From Budvicia aquatica DSM 5075 = ATCC 35567 (GTDB lineage: Bacteria > Pseudomonadota > Gammaproteobacteria > Enterobacterales > Enterobacteriaceae), in assembly GCF_000427805.1 (NCBI RefSeq), contig NZ_ATYS01000005.1, positions 229,234-293,233 of the forward strand: a stretch of 64,000 nucleotides of DNA, written 5' to 3'. Of the stretch, positions 29,801 to 37,602 are shown one piece after another; position 1 is the first letter of the stretch; every line of letters starts with the position of its first letter. Under the pieces are notes generated by a model. The model saw only the letters and a program-made list of their open reading frames with translations, was not told the origin of the DNA and made no database searches. A program made the translations under genes and the position numbers.

Positions 29801-29893
29801 CGCCATCGCTGGCGCAAAGCCAAGTGCCGCTACTGTTGTACCCGCCATACCGCCAGCGCAGATTTTAAAAAACTGCCTTCTGCTGACCTGCAT
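26843..29893 (-). CDS. fdnG: Selenocysteine formate dehydrogenase alpha subunit, copy 2 (in-frame UGA = Sec196)
   Basis: A second full-length alpha subunit: 1016 residues when the TGA at 29306-29308 (codon 196) is read as selenocysteine. The Tat motif SRRQFFK, four N-terminal [4Fe-4S] cysteines and the molybdopterin-binding regions are intact. It differs from copy 1 in blocks, for example ICQGVNVLASSPNRNK against ICQGFNPVASFPDKNK near residue 560, while the N-terminal 35 residues, the Sec region and the C-terminus are almost unchanged. The ATG at 29893 has a GGAGAGGAG ribosome site. Its promoter region, shared with sodA, has FNR-like and NarL-like sites, so an Fdn-type (nitrate-linked) role is inferred. 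Confidence 0.97.
29270..29308 (-). promoter_or_regulatory. Selenocysteine codon and SECIS-type hairpin of fdnG copy 2
   Basis: UGA plus the following ~36 bases, identical to the copy-1 element including third codon positions, with the AGCAAGUCUUGCU apical hairpin. Confidence 0.85.
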
Positions 29894-29932
29894 GGATTTC
29901 TCCTCTCCGTTATGCATTAGCTAAAATTTCTA

Positions 29933-29981
29933 CGCGCGAATTATAGGGCCAACACATTGGAGAGATCTTGATCTCGATCCT
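29933..29981 (-). promoter_or_regulatory. FNR-type class II promoter of fdnG copy 2
   Basis: Minus-strand AGGATCGAGATCAA (29968-29981) has one perfect FNR arm (ATCAA) and one degenerate arm. After exactly 22 bases comes a perfect TATAAT (29940-29945). The centre is therefore at -41.5, the same geometry as copy 1. The predicted start is near 29933, 40 bases before the ATG. Confidence 0.7.
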
Positions 29982-30012
29982 ATTGGTATCAATTTGTTTT
30001 TAATATTGATTT

Positions 30013-30028
30013 TACCCACTTATAGGTA
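30013..30028. promoter_or_regulatory. 7-2-7 NarL/NarP-like site upstream of fdnG copy 2
   Basis: TACCCAC-TT-ATAGGTA: two heptamers (consensus TACYYMT; one exact, one with a last-base mismatch) in inverted orientation two bases apart, the arrangement bound by NarL and NarP. It is centred about -87.5 from the predicted fdnG start. The rest of 30029-30340 is AT-rich without other clear sites. Confidence 0.6.
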
Positions 30029-30346
30029 TAAATTTTAACAATTGACTATTTAATAGCATTATTATTTATGTGGTTATTATTCAATTTAGATATGCTTAGC
30101 ATGATGGCTAATATCCAGCTGCAACGGTCAAAATTGGTTATTTTAAAGACATATAACCCTGATTAGGTAGTCTCATTACTTGCTGATAAAACGGTTATTT
30201 TTTTAAACAAAACAGATAACTACCTTTAATTCATTACAAAAAATAGCCAATTCGATATATTCATCTGACTCAGCAATTCAAATAACGTTATCTCAATGAT
30301 CTTATTATTAATAATATGTTACAGAACGACTGATTAACCACACTAA

Positions 30347-30361
30347 TGATAATGATTATCA
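30347..30361. promoter_or_regulatory. Fur box upstream of sodA
   Basis: TGATAAT-G-ATTATCA is a perfect 7-1-7 Fur palindrome. It lies just upstream of an extended -10 (TGTTATACT, about 30374-30382), covering the -35 region, so iron-bound Fur should repress sodA as in E. coli. Confidence 0.8.
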
Positions 30362-30446
30362 ATCTAGATTAGGTGTTATACTCTGGGGTGAAAAGAAAAT
30401 GACCTATCGTTTATATAATTAGAATCGTTCATTGAGGAGTAATAAT

Positions 30447-31073
30447 ATGAGCTACACACTTCCTTCCCTGCCTTATGCTTACGACGCGCTAGAACCTCAT
30501 TTTGATAAACAAACTATGGAAATCCACCATAGTAAGCACCACCAGGCTTATGTGAATAATTCCAACGCTGCGCTGGAAACTCTGTCTGACGATCTGAAAA
30601 ACCTGTCGGCTGAAGAGCTGATTGCACAGTTAGATAAAGTACCTGCTGAAAAGCGCACCGTGTTAAGAAACAACGCCGGTGGTCATGCTAACCATAGCTT
30701 TTTCTGGAAAGGCCTGAAAAAGGGCACCACGTTAGCCGGCGACCTGAAAGCAGCGATTGAACGCGACTTCGGTAGCGTTGACAGCTTCAAAGAGAAATTT
30801 GAACAGGCTGCGGCAACCCGTTTTGGTTCAGGTTGGGCATGGCTAGTGATTAAAGATGGTAAGCTGGCGGTCGTTTCTACTGCAAACCAAGACAGCCCGT
30901 TGATGGGTGAAAGCGTTTCTGGTGCATCAGGCTTGCCGATTGTAGGCCTCGACGTGTGGGAACATGCTTACTACCTGAAGTTCCAAAACCGTCGCCCGGA
31001 CTACATTAAAGAGTTCTGGAACGTGGTGAACTGGGACGAAGCCGCTAAGCATTTTGCCGAAGCGAATAAATAA
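30447..31073 (+). CDS. sodA: Manganese superoxide dismutase SodA
   Basis: Cytoplasmic Mn-superoxide dismutase, 208 residues (E. coli 206). Metal ligands are visible in [12 protein letters not shown] (first His), NHSFFW (second His) and DVWEHAYY (Asp and last His). Gly and Gln positions such as ANQDSPL and the GGHANHS stretch fit the manganese rather than iron branch. The ATG at 30447 follows GAGGAG at 30434-30439; the in-frame TTG at 30432 was rejected. It is divergent from the second formate dehydrogenase operon, with a Fur box in its promoter, and is followed by a hairpin. Confidence 0.97.
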   Translation: MSYTLPSLPYAYDALEPHFDKQTMEIHHSKHHQAYVNNSNAALETLSDDLKNLSAEELIAQLDKVPAEKRTVLRNNAGGHANHSFFWKGLKKGTTLAGDLKAAIERDFGSVDSFKEKFEQAAATRFGSGWAWLVIKDGKLAVVSTANQDSPLMGESVSGASGLPIVGLDVWEHAYYLKFQNRRPDYIKEFWNVVNWDEAAKHFAEANK

Positions 31074-31100
31074 TACCGCGGATTAAACTTAATCCACATA

Positions 31101-31134
31101 ACGGAGACAATCCGGCTACCGGCCTTGTCTCCGT
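31101..31134. terminator. Hairpin after sodA
   Basis: ACGGAGACAA and TTGTCTCCGT form a 10-bp outer stem with an inner CCGG-CTA-CCGG hairpin, 28 bases after the sodA stop. It lacks a T-run. Confidence 0.6.
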
Positions 31135-31432
31135 GATAAATATCCATTTATCTTCCGTTCATTGTTTTTTATCCATTCTTTGAGTGAAAACACCACTATT
31201 CTTGCGATATATAGCCAAATTTCCGCCACCAAAAATGTAATTATTCTTGGTGAACATCATCGTTTATCCCTATCGTATTCATAACCCGACGGTTTATCCC
31301 TGTGATAAAAGTGGCTATTTGTAGTAGAATAGCGGCTTAACTTTATTTATGTTCTATACCCAATAGATTTTAATGGCGGCGAGTCATCATCGCTATTAGA
31401 AAGATAAAGGGTATATTTTTAGGGAAATTGAC

Positions 31433-31771
31433 ATGCATACTATTCCAGCTTGCCCGGTCTGTTCATCAGAGAATACCTACCCGGATGAATCGATGATCAT
31501 CTGTCCTGATTGCGCCCACGAGTGGAATCCTGCAGAAGCAGCAAGCGCAGACAGTGAAGAAAGAGTCGTCAAAGACAGCAACGGTAACATCTTGGCCGAC
31601 GGCGACTGCGTAACCCTGATTAAAGACCTTAAGCTAAAAGGTTCTTCAACCGTTCTGAAAGTGGGCAGCAAGAGCAAGCCAATCCGCTTAGTCGACGGTG
31701 ACCATGAAATCGACTGCAAAATCGATAACACCAGCATCATGCTGAAGGCTTGCTTCGTTAAAAAAGCCTGA
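31433..31771 (+). CDS. yjdM: YjdM/PhnA zinc-ribbon protein
   Basis: A 112-residue cytoplasmic protein of the PhnA (YjdM) family; the E. coli protein has about 111. The N-terminal zinc ribbon is [21 protein letters not shown] (Cys pairs at about residues 8/11 and 25/28), followed by the conserved [26 protein letters not shown] core. Despite the old phosphonate name, the molecular role is not established. It is a single gene, with AGGGAAA before its ATG and a strong terminator after it. Confidence 0.93.
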   Translation: MHTIPACPVCSSENTYPDESMIICPDCAHEWNPAEAASADSEERVVKDSNGNILADGDCVTLIKDLKLKGSSTVLKVGSKSKPIRLVDGDHEIDCKIDNTSIMLKACFVKKA

Positions 31772-31790
31772 TAACTGATTTCAGTAGTGA

Positions 31791-31830
31791 CAAAGCCACG
31801 GGTTAAGCAATTAGCCGGTGGCTTTGTTTT
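31791..31830 (+). terminator. Rho-independent terminator of yjdM
   Basis: CAAAGCCAC and GTGGCTTTG form a 9-bp stem, with TTTT directly after it. Confidence 0.8.
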
Positions 31831-31960
31831 ATCTGCTGTTCGAAAACGCTTACGCGTCATAGTGAATAATCACCGATTGGTGGCATGACATCTGCTAGAT
31901 TAACCCCTTAACTCCCAGTATGCTAAAACACCGATCTTCCATTCGTTATGCGAGGCTGCC

Positions 31961-32629
31961 ATGCACTATCCAGAGGTTTATATCGGTAAAATTACGCCCT
32001 ATGCCGGGCATTCACCCAGCGCAATTGAGAAGCGGGCTGTAAACGGTGAACTGATGCTGACTAGCCTGGGATTTGAAGGTGATGAGCAAGCGGAAACTCG
32101 CCACCACGGCGGGCCGGACCGCGCACTATGCCATTACCCGCGTGAACATTATGAATACTGGCGTCATCAATTCCCGGAACAGGCCGATCAATTTATTGCC
32201 CCGCTGTTCGGAGAGAATATTTCGACCACCGGCCTGACTGAACATGATGCATATATCGGTGATATTTATCGCTGGGGCAAAACCCTTATTCAAATAACTC
32301 AGCCGCGCTCTCCCTGCTACAAGCTTAATTTTCACTGCGATATCGATGACTTTGCCCGCACGATGCAGAATAACGGCCGCTGTGGCTGGTTATACCGAGT
32401 TATTGTTGCCGGTAATATTCATACCAAACAACCTCTGGAGCTGGTCAGCCGTAACAGTGATGTTTCGGTTGCAGAAGCAATATCGATTGCCTTCAACGCC
32501 CCCTTTGATGAAGAGCAGTATCGCCGACTGCTTGCCGCAGCAGGGCTCTCTGCCAGTTGGAGTAAGAATATGCAAATGCGCTTGCTGACTAAATCCATTG
32601 AAGACTTTGAGCGGCGGCTGGTTGGTTAG
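31961..32629 (+). CDS. yiiM: YiiM, MOSC-domain 6-hydroxylaminopurine reductase
   Basis: A 222-residue MOSC-domain molybdoenzyme close to E. coli YiiM (224 aa). It uses bisulfide-type molybdenum cofactor to reduce N-hydroxylated bases such as 6-hydroxylaminopurine. Visible landmarks are GDEQAETRHHGGPDRALCHYPREHY, the ligand cysteine region QPRSPCYKLNFHCDI, and the C-terminal YRRLLAAAGLSASW. It sits between yjdM and the dgoR-like gene and, as in E. coli, not far from sodA. The molybdenum cofactor it needs is shared with the formate dehydrogenases. Confidence 0.94.
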   Translation: MHYPEVYIGKITPYAGHSPSAIEKRAVNGELMLTSLGFEGDEQAETRHHGGPDRALCHYPREHYEYWRHQFPEQADQFIAPLFGENISTTGLTEHDAYIGDIYRWGKTLIQITQPRSPCYKLNFHCDIDDFARTMQNNGRCGWLYRVIVAGNIHTKQPLELVSRNSDVSVAEAISIAFNAPFDEEQYRRLLAAAGLSASWSKNMQMRLLTKSIEDFERRLVG

Positions 32630-32688
32630 CTTAAAAAGCGATCGCCATGATTCGGCGCTGGCAGGATACGTGTTAAGATATCAGGCAG

Positions 32689-33477
32689 ATGAATAACAGC
32701 AAAGCTGTTGCCCGAAACCTTGCCTCTATGATGGACATGTTGATGACAAAAACCACCGCGCCTTCTATAGCTGAATCCCTAACTCACGATCTGGCAATAC
32801 GTATTATGCACGGTGACTTATCTGAGCATCAGTCGCTGCCGGGTGAGAATGAGCTGGCTTTGCAATATCAGGTATCGCGGACCTCCGTCAGGAATGCGCT
32901 ACAGGCACTGGGTGCCAAAGGTATGCTGTCGATTCAGGCAAAGCGTCGTAGCGTCGTCACGCCGCGGGAGCAGTGGAACTTTCTCGACTCAGAAGTATTG
33001 CTGTGGCTAACCGAAAGCGGTATGGAAGAGAAGATGGTTGAGCAGCTGATTGTCGCCCGTCTGATTTTTGAACCTAACGTTGCCGCACTGGCTGCAGTTA
33101 ACGCAACCGGCCACGATTTAGCCGCACTGGAAGATGCCTATCAATTGATGGCAGAAGGCCAGAGTCATAATCAGCGTGAGCTGTTTGAGCGCGGAGACCT
33201 GGCCTTTCACCTCGCGCTATTACGCGCCAGCCATAATCCATTTCTGCTTTCTTTAAGCAACGCATTGTCCTCTGCCATGTCATTGTCATTCAAGCAAACC
33301 CTTGAAGATGACGTGCGCCTGACCAAAGAAGCTCTCCAGCAGCACTTTGTCTTGCTGGATGCGATCCGCCTTAAGCAGGTTGATACGGCCCGCCAGCGAA
33401 TGCGTGAAATACTGCTGAAAGCCGCCCAGAAGCGCTTACAAAACTATCAGCCGGAAATATTTAATCATATCGATTAA
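32689..33477 (+). CDS. dgoR: DgoR-like GntR/FadR-family repressor
   Basis: A 262-residue regulator with an N-terminal winged helix (about residues 25-95: SLPGENELALQYQVSRTSVRNALQALGAKGMLSI) and a C-terminal FCD ligand domain whose histidines in FHLALLRASHNPF and EALQQHFVLLDAI can hold a metal. PREQWNFLDSEVLLWL is the DgoR-type linker; E. coli DgoR represses galactonate genes and is released by D-galactonate. It is ~30 residues longer at the N-terminus than E. coli DgoR, so translation might start at an internal ATG. It directly precedes the sugar-acid cluster, with a palindromic operator candidate between. Confidence 0.82.
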   Translation: MNNSKAVARNLASMMDMLMTKTTAPSIAESLTHDLAIRIMHGDLSEHQSLPGENELALQYQVSRTSVRNALQALGAKGMLSIQAKRRSVVTPREQWNFLDSEVLLWLTESGMEEKMVEQLIVARLIFEPNVAALAAVNATGHDLAALEDAYQLMAEGQSHNQRELFERGDLAFHLALLRASHNPFLLSLSNALSSAMSLSFKQTLEDDVRLTKEALQQHFVLLDAIRLKQVDTARQRMREILLKAAQKRLQNYQPEIFNHID

Positions 33478-33561
33478 CCTCGATATCCGCCATCTATGCG
33501 GCTTCAGGCCGGTTAACTACGCCTGCGGCTAAACATCGGTTAAATACAATTTTTGCATAAT

Positions 33562-33593
33562 TCGATCTCCTTCACAGATCGAGGGCATTTTTT
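33562..33593 (+). terminator. Possible terminator of the dgoR-like gene
   Basis: TCGATCT and AGATCGA (7-bp stem), then GGGCATTTTTT. The run of six T supports termination between the repressor gene and dgoK. Confidence 0.55.
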
Positions 33594-33604
33594 ACCTTAG
33601 GATT

Positions 33605-33617
33605 CTTGTATTACAAG
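33605..33617. promoter_or_regulatory. Palindromic operator candidate for the DgoR-like repressor
   Basis: CTTGTA-T-TACAAG, a perfect 6-1-6 palindrome 21 bases before the dgoK start. FadR-subfamily GntR repressors bind short palindromes of this type (TTGTA-N-TACAA), and it sits where it would block transcription of the cluster. Confidence 0.55.
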
Positions 33618-33638
33618 ATACATAAGGTTGTATGACTA

Positions 33639-34538
33639 ATGAATAATTGGATTGCTGTTGACTGGGGAACCACCAACTTTCGCGCGTTCCTGATGCAAGG
33701 TAAGCACTGCATCGAACAACAGTCTGAAGGGCTGGGATTATTGCAGGTAGAACCTCATCGATATCAAGAGACCCTTTACCAACAGCTAGAAACATGGCTA
33801 AAAGCGGGCCCGCTACCCATCGTCATGGCAGGAATGGTTGGTTCTCAACAAGGCTGGAAAGAAGCCCCTTATGTCAGCGCTCCTTGTTCTTTTGCCGATC
33901 TGGCTCAAAAGGCCATCTCATTGACCACATCCTGGCTAAGCCCGGTTTGGATTATTCCCGGCGTTAGCTGCCAGAGCCCATATCATCAGCCCGACGTTAT
34001 GCGCGGTGAAGAAGTTCAGCTCGCCGGGCTTATTGCATTGAACGCTATTGAAAACTGTCGGGTAATTCTTCCCGGCACTCACAGCAAGCACGTCACCATC
34101 AGCCAGGGGGCGATTACCGGCTATGCCACCTATATGACCGGAGAGCTTTACTCTCTGCTGATTGAGCGCTCAATTTTAGGTAAGGCTCTGCCAGAGCAGC
34201 AAGAGAGCCAAAGCGCTTTCCTTTCCGGCGTTAGCATGGCCCAAAACGGAACGCCGCTTAGCCATTTGATCTTTTCTGCCCGCACCCGCCGCCTGAATAA
34301 ACAGATCCCTGAAGCACATATTGCTGACTACTTGTCCGGTCTGATGATTGGGTCAGAAATGGCTGCGCTGACCGGTTGTACACACCCACTTTGGTGCGTC
34401 GGCTCACCAAAGCTGACACAGCGTTATATTCAGGCGGCTGAATATATTGGCCTCAAGCTCAATATAACCAACGGCGATGGCTGCTTTATTCACGGAATCA
34501 CCCACCTGTATCAACACCTGTCCGGAGAAATCGCATGA
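33639..34538 (+). CDS. dgoK: 2-dehydro-3-deoxygalactonokinase DgoK
   Basis: This kinase phosphorylates 2-keto-3-deoxy-galactonate to its 6-phosphate with ATP. At 299 residues it is close to E. coli DgoK (292). The N-terminal phosphate-binding VDWGTTNFRAF, the MAGMVGSQQGW segment, and the central GTHSKHVTISQGAITGYATYMTGELY are characteristic of DgoK. Its stop overlaps the dgoA start by 4 bases (ATGA). It begins the structural part of the cluster; the product feeds straight into DgoA. Confidence 0.93.
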   Translation: MNNWIAVDWGTTNFRAFLMQGKHCIEQQSEGLGLLQVEPHRYQETLYQQLETWLKAGPLPIVMAGMVGSQQGWKEAPYVSAPCSFADLAQKAISLTTSWLSPVWIIPGVSCQSPYHQPDVMRGEEVQLAGLIALNAIENCRVILPGTHSKHVTISQGAITGYATYMTGELYSLLIERSILGKALPEQQESQSAFLSGVSMAQNGTPLSHLIFSARTRRLNKQIPEAHIADYLSGLMIGSEMAALTGCTHPLWCVGSPKLTQRYIQAAEYIGLKLNITNGDGCFIHGITHLYQHLSGEIA

Positions 34539-35185
34539 ACGCTGAAATATTTCTCAATCAACTGAAGCAAAGCCAGTTGCCACTCATCGCAATTCTTCGA
34601 GGAATTACGCCGAAGGATGCACAAGAAGCCGCACTGTTGCTGGTTGAATCAGGCTTCCGCTTTCTGGAAGTACCGCTTAACAGTCCAGAACCGTTAAAAA
34701 CGTTACGCATTATGGCCGATACCGTTGGCGATCGGGCTCAGGTCGGAGCTGGCACCGTATTAACGACAACCCAAGTCAGTCAGGTTCGGGACGCCGGCGG
34801 CCAATTAATCATTTCTCCGAACTATTCTGAAGCGGTGGTAAAGGCCAGCGTGGCATTAGGGCTGACCAGCCTGCCGGGCATTGCTACACCGTCTGAAGCA
34901 TTCGCAGCAATCCACGCCGGTGCCTGTGGGCTTAAGCTCTACCCGGCAGAAATGATTACGCCAGCGGCGACTAAAGCGATGCGCGCAGTATTACCCGCAA
35001 CCATTGCTTGTTTACCGGTTGGCGGCATACAACCAAGTGCAGACCAAATGCGCGAATATTGCAATGCCGGAGCGTCCGGATTCGGTCTGGGTGGCGGCTT
35101 ATATCAGGCAGGGATGTCGATGAAAACCTTGCATTCTAACGCATTACGCTATCGTGAGGCATGGCTGCAAAGCCTGTTAGCTTAA
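34535..35185 (+). CDS. dgoA: 2-dehydro-3-deoxy-6-phosphogalactonate aldolase DgoA
   Basis: This class I aldolase cleaves KDPGal to pyruvate and glyceraldehyde 3-phosphate. It has 216 residues with the KDPG/KDPGal-aldolase TIM-barrel landmarks: LIAILRGITP, the proton-relay Glu in FLEVPLNSP, GAGTVL, and the Schiff-base lysine K134 in GLKLYPAE. The PLNSP motif is the DgoA rather than Eda version. It overlaps dgoK by 4 bases, and its TAA shares one base with the next ATG, so kinase, aldolase and lactonase are translated together. Confidence 0.92.
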   Translation: MNAEIFLNQLKQSQLPLIAILRGITPKDAQEAALLLVESGFRFLEVPLNSPEPLKTLRIMADTVGDRAQVGAGTVLTTTQVSQVRDAGGQLIISPNYSEAVVKASVALGLTSLPGIATPSEAFAAIHAGACGLKLYPAEMITPAATKAMRAVLPATIACLPVGGIQPSADQMREYCNAGASGFGLGGGLYQAGMSMKTLHSNALRYREAWLQSLLA

Positions 35186-36066
35186 TGAACACACTGCCAT
35201 TAGCGTCAGGCACACCGATCGGCGACTATCGCGCTGAATTGGGAGAAACTCCAGTTTGGTGTCCGCGTAGCCAGTCATTGCTGTGGGTCGATATTCTGAA
35301 CCATCGATTATTACGCTATTGGCCCGGGCAAGACAGAGCTATTGATATCCGGCCACTTCCGATATTCACCAGTGCTGTTTTGCTAACGGATAGGGCTGAG
35401 TCATTTCTTGTTGTCTCACAGCAGGGAATATTTGTTTATGACTATACGCACCAAACTCAGAAATTAATCTGTGATTATCCCGATGACAGTAACCAAACCA
35501 GAACCAATGAAGCTGCTATAGCGCCAGACGGTTCATTATGGTTTAGCACCATGGAACTGAATGCTCTGCACTCCGTGGGTAGCTGGTACAGGTATACCAG
35601 CGGTTCAGCACAACCCTCGCTATTACTGTCGGGAGTGAAAATCCCTAATACGCTCATTTGGTCCTCAGGAAAGGTCTGGTTTTCTGATAGCGCACTGTCT
35701 TCGCTTTTCAGCGCAGATTACTTTCCAAATGATGACCGACCACTATCTGATATTGATATTTATCCGTTACCCAAAACGACGCCTGACGGATCGGCGCTCA
35801 GCACCCAGCAGATCCTGATTAATGCCTGTTGGGGAGATAGTCGTTTAGCCTGCTATCAACTGGGAGCAGGAGGCCCCCGGCATATAAAAGACATTGCCCT
35901 ACCCGTAACACAGCCAAGCAACTGTGTGTTTGGCGGTAAGAAACTTTCTGAACTTTATATCACTTCTGCAAAAACCGGTTTGACGTCCGGCAGCAGTTTG
36001 GAAGGAGCATTACTTCATATAGATATCGGTTGCTCTGGACCTGAACCCGACGAATTCAAACTATAA
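35185..36066 (+). CDS. SMP-30/gluconolactonase-family lactonase
   Basis: A 293-residue six-bladed beta-propeller lactonase. Metal ligands can be placed at the Glu of LGETPVW, the Asn of RTNEAAIAPDG or PNTLIWS, and the Asp of VWFSDSAL, matching the Glu-Asn-Asp set of SMP-30/gluconolactonases. It would hydrolyse the aldonolactone made by the dehydrogenase encoded at 41682-42458. The ATG at 35185 overlaps the dgoA stop (TAATG); an in-frame ATG at 35161 lies inside dgoA and was rejected. The RTNEAAI segment differs from the usual RxNDGK, so sugar specificity may be unusual. Confidence 0.84.
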   Translation: MNTLPLASGTPIGDYRAELGETPVWCPRSQSLLWVDILNHRLLRYWPGQDRAIDIRPLPIFTSAVLLTDRAESFLVVSQQGIFVYDYTHQTQKLICDYPDDSNQTRTNEAAIAPDGSLWFSTMELNALHSVGSWYRYTSGSAQPSLLLSGVKIPNTLIWSSGKVWFSDSALSSLFSADYFPNDDRPLSDIDIYPLPKTTPDGSALSTQQILINACWGDSRLACYQLGAGGPRHIKDIALPVTQPSNCVFGGKKLSELYITSAKTGLTSGSSLEGALLHIDIGCSGPEPDEFKL

Positions 36067-36095
36067 ATCCTACTGAAAATAACAATAAAGGCTAC

Positions 36096-37505
36096 ATGAT
36101 GAATACTCTTAATAGTTCATTAATCGATCGTTTGCCTCAAAAAACCAACCAGAAAACGCTACTTATTTGTTTTCTGGCTGCACTGGCCGGGCTATTGTTT
36201 GGTCTGGATATGGGCGTGATTGCCGGCGCGCTCCCTTTTCTTGCTCAAGAGTTTTCACTCACCAGCCACCAGCAAGAGATCGTCGTCAGCGTTATGATGT
36301 TAGGTGCAACGGTCGGTGCAATATGTACCGGACCAATGTCAACCCGCTTTGGGCGGAAAAAGAGCCTGCTGTTATCAGCCATACTGTTTGTTGCCGGCTC
36401 AATTGGCTGTGCCTTTGCCTACTCTCTAGAAATTTTAGTTATTTCTCGCTGGTTGCTCGGTATTGCCGTTGGCGTAGCATCGTTTACTGCCCCGCTCTAC
36501 CTGTCAGAAATAGCGCCTGAGCGCATTCGTGGCAGTATGATTTCGCTTTACCAGTTGATGATCACTATTGGTATTCTGGCGGCATTTCTCTCTGATACGG
36601 CTTTCAGCGCCTCCGGGAACTGGCGGTGGATGTTAGGCATCATTACTTTTCCCGCGCTGATCCTATTCTTCGGCGTATTAACACTCCCCGAAAGTCCACG
36701 CTGGCTGGCGATGAAAGGGCATACGGTTAATGCTGAAAAAGTCTTAATATTATTACGCTCTAACGATGCTGAAGCTAAACGTGAACTCAATGAGATTCGG
36801 GAGAGCATTAAAGAAAAGCAGAAAGGATGGCAACTTTTCCGAGGTAACCATAATTTCAGACGTTCGGTATATCTCGGTGTTCTATTGCAGTTTATGCAGC
36901 AGTTCACCGGTATGACCGTTATTATGTACTATGCTCCAAAAATATTTGAGATTGCCGGCTTCGCGACCACCAGTGAACAAATGTGGGGCACCGTTATTGC
37001 CGGACTAACCAATGTATTAGCCACCTTTATTGCTATTGGCTTAGTCGACCGTTGGGGACGTAAACCTATTTTAAAGTTGGGCTTTTGCGTCATGGCTATT
37101 TGTATGGGCATTCTCAGCTATATGTTCTACACCGGAATTACCACCCCGGCTGAACAATATTTTTCCGTCAGTATATTATTGGTCTTTATCACCGGCTTCG
37201 CGATGAGCGCTGGACCACTAATCTGGGTTTTATGTTCAGAAATCCAACCCCTATCTGGCCGTGATTTTGGTATTACCTGTTCAACATCAGCCAACTGGAT
37301 CGCCAATATGATTATTGGCGCCACCTTCCTGACGTTGATTGACTCTATTGGTAGCGCAAATACGTTTGCGCTATACGGATTATTAAATATTGGTTGTCTA
37401 ATATTAACGCTGCTATTTATTCCTGAAACTAAGAATATTTCATTGGAACGAATAGAACATAACTTAATGAAAGGCCAGCCTTTGCGCTTAATTGGTCACT
37501 CTTAA
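36096..37505 (+). CDS. GalP-like sugar:proton symporter (MFS sugar porter)
   Basis: A 469-residue, 12-helix MFS sugar porter very like E. coli GalP (464 aa). Landmarks include FLAALAGLLFGLDMGVIAGALPF, RFGRKKSL, APLYLSEIAPERIRGSMISLYQLMITIGIL, LLQFMQQFTGMTVIMYYAPKIFE, VDRWGRKP and the C-terminal PETKNISLERIEHNLMKG. GalP carries D-galactose and glucose. Its place inside the dgo-type cluster is the main hint that a free neutral sugar, not only galactonate, enters the pathway. Two ATGs in tandem start it (36096 or 36099). AraE-like specificity for arabinose cannot be excluded. Confidence 0.9.
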   Translation: MMNTLNSSLIDRLPQKTNQKTLLICFLAALAGLLFGLDMGVIAGALPFLAQEFSLTSHQQEIVVSVMMLGATVGAICTGPMSTRFGRKKSLLLSAILFVAGSIGCAFAYSLEILVISRWLLGIAVGVASFTAPLYLSEIAPERIRGSMISLYQLMITIGILAAFLSDTAFSASGNWRWMLGIITFPALILFFGVLTLPESPRWLAMKGHTVNAEKVLILLRSNDAEAKRELNEIRESIKEKQKGWQLFRGNHNFRRSVYLGVLLQFMQQFTGMTVIMYYAPKIFEIAGFATTSEQMWGTVIAGLTNVLATFIAIGLVDRWGRKPILKLGFCVMAICMGILSYMFYTGITTPAEQYFSVSILLVFITGFAMSAGPLIWVLCSEIQPLSGRDFGITCSTSANWIANMIIGATFLTLIDSIGSANTFALYGLLNIGCLILTLLFIPETKNISLERIEHNLMKGQPLRLIGHS

Positions 37506-37602
37506 TCATTATTTATCCACTTCCGGTTATTTCTCAGCAAATAACCGGCTCTGACTGGTGGAATTATCATAGTTAACTTGGTTACATAGGATAATAATAA
37601 CA

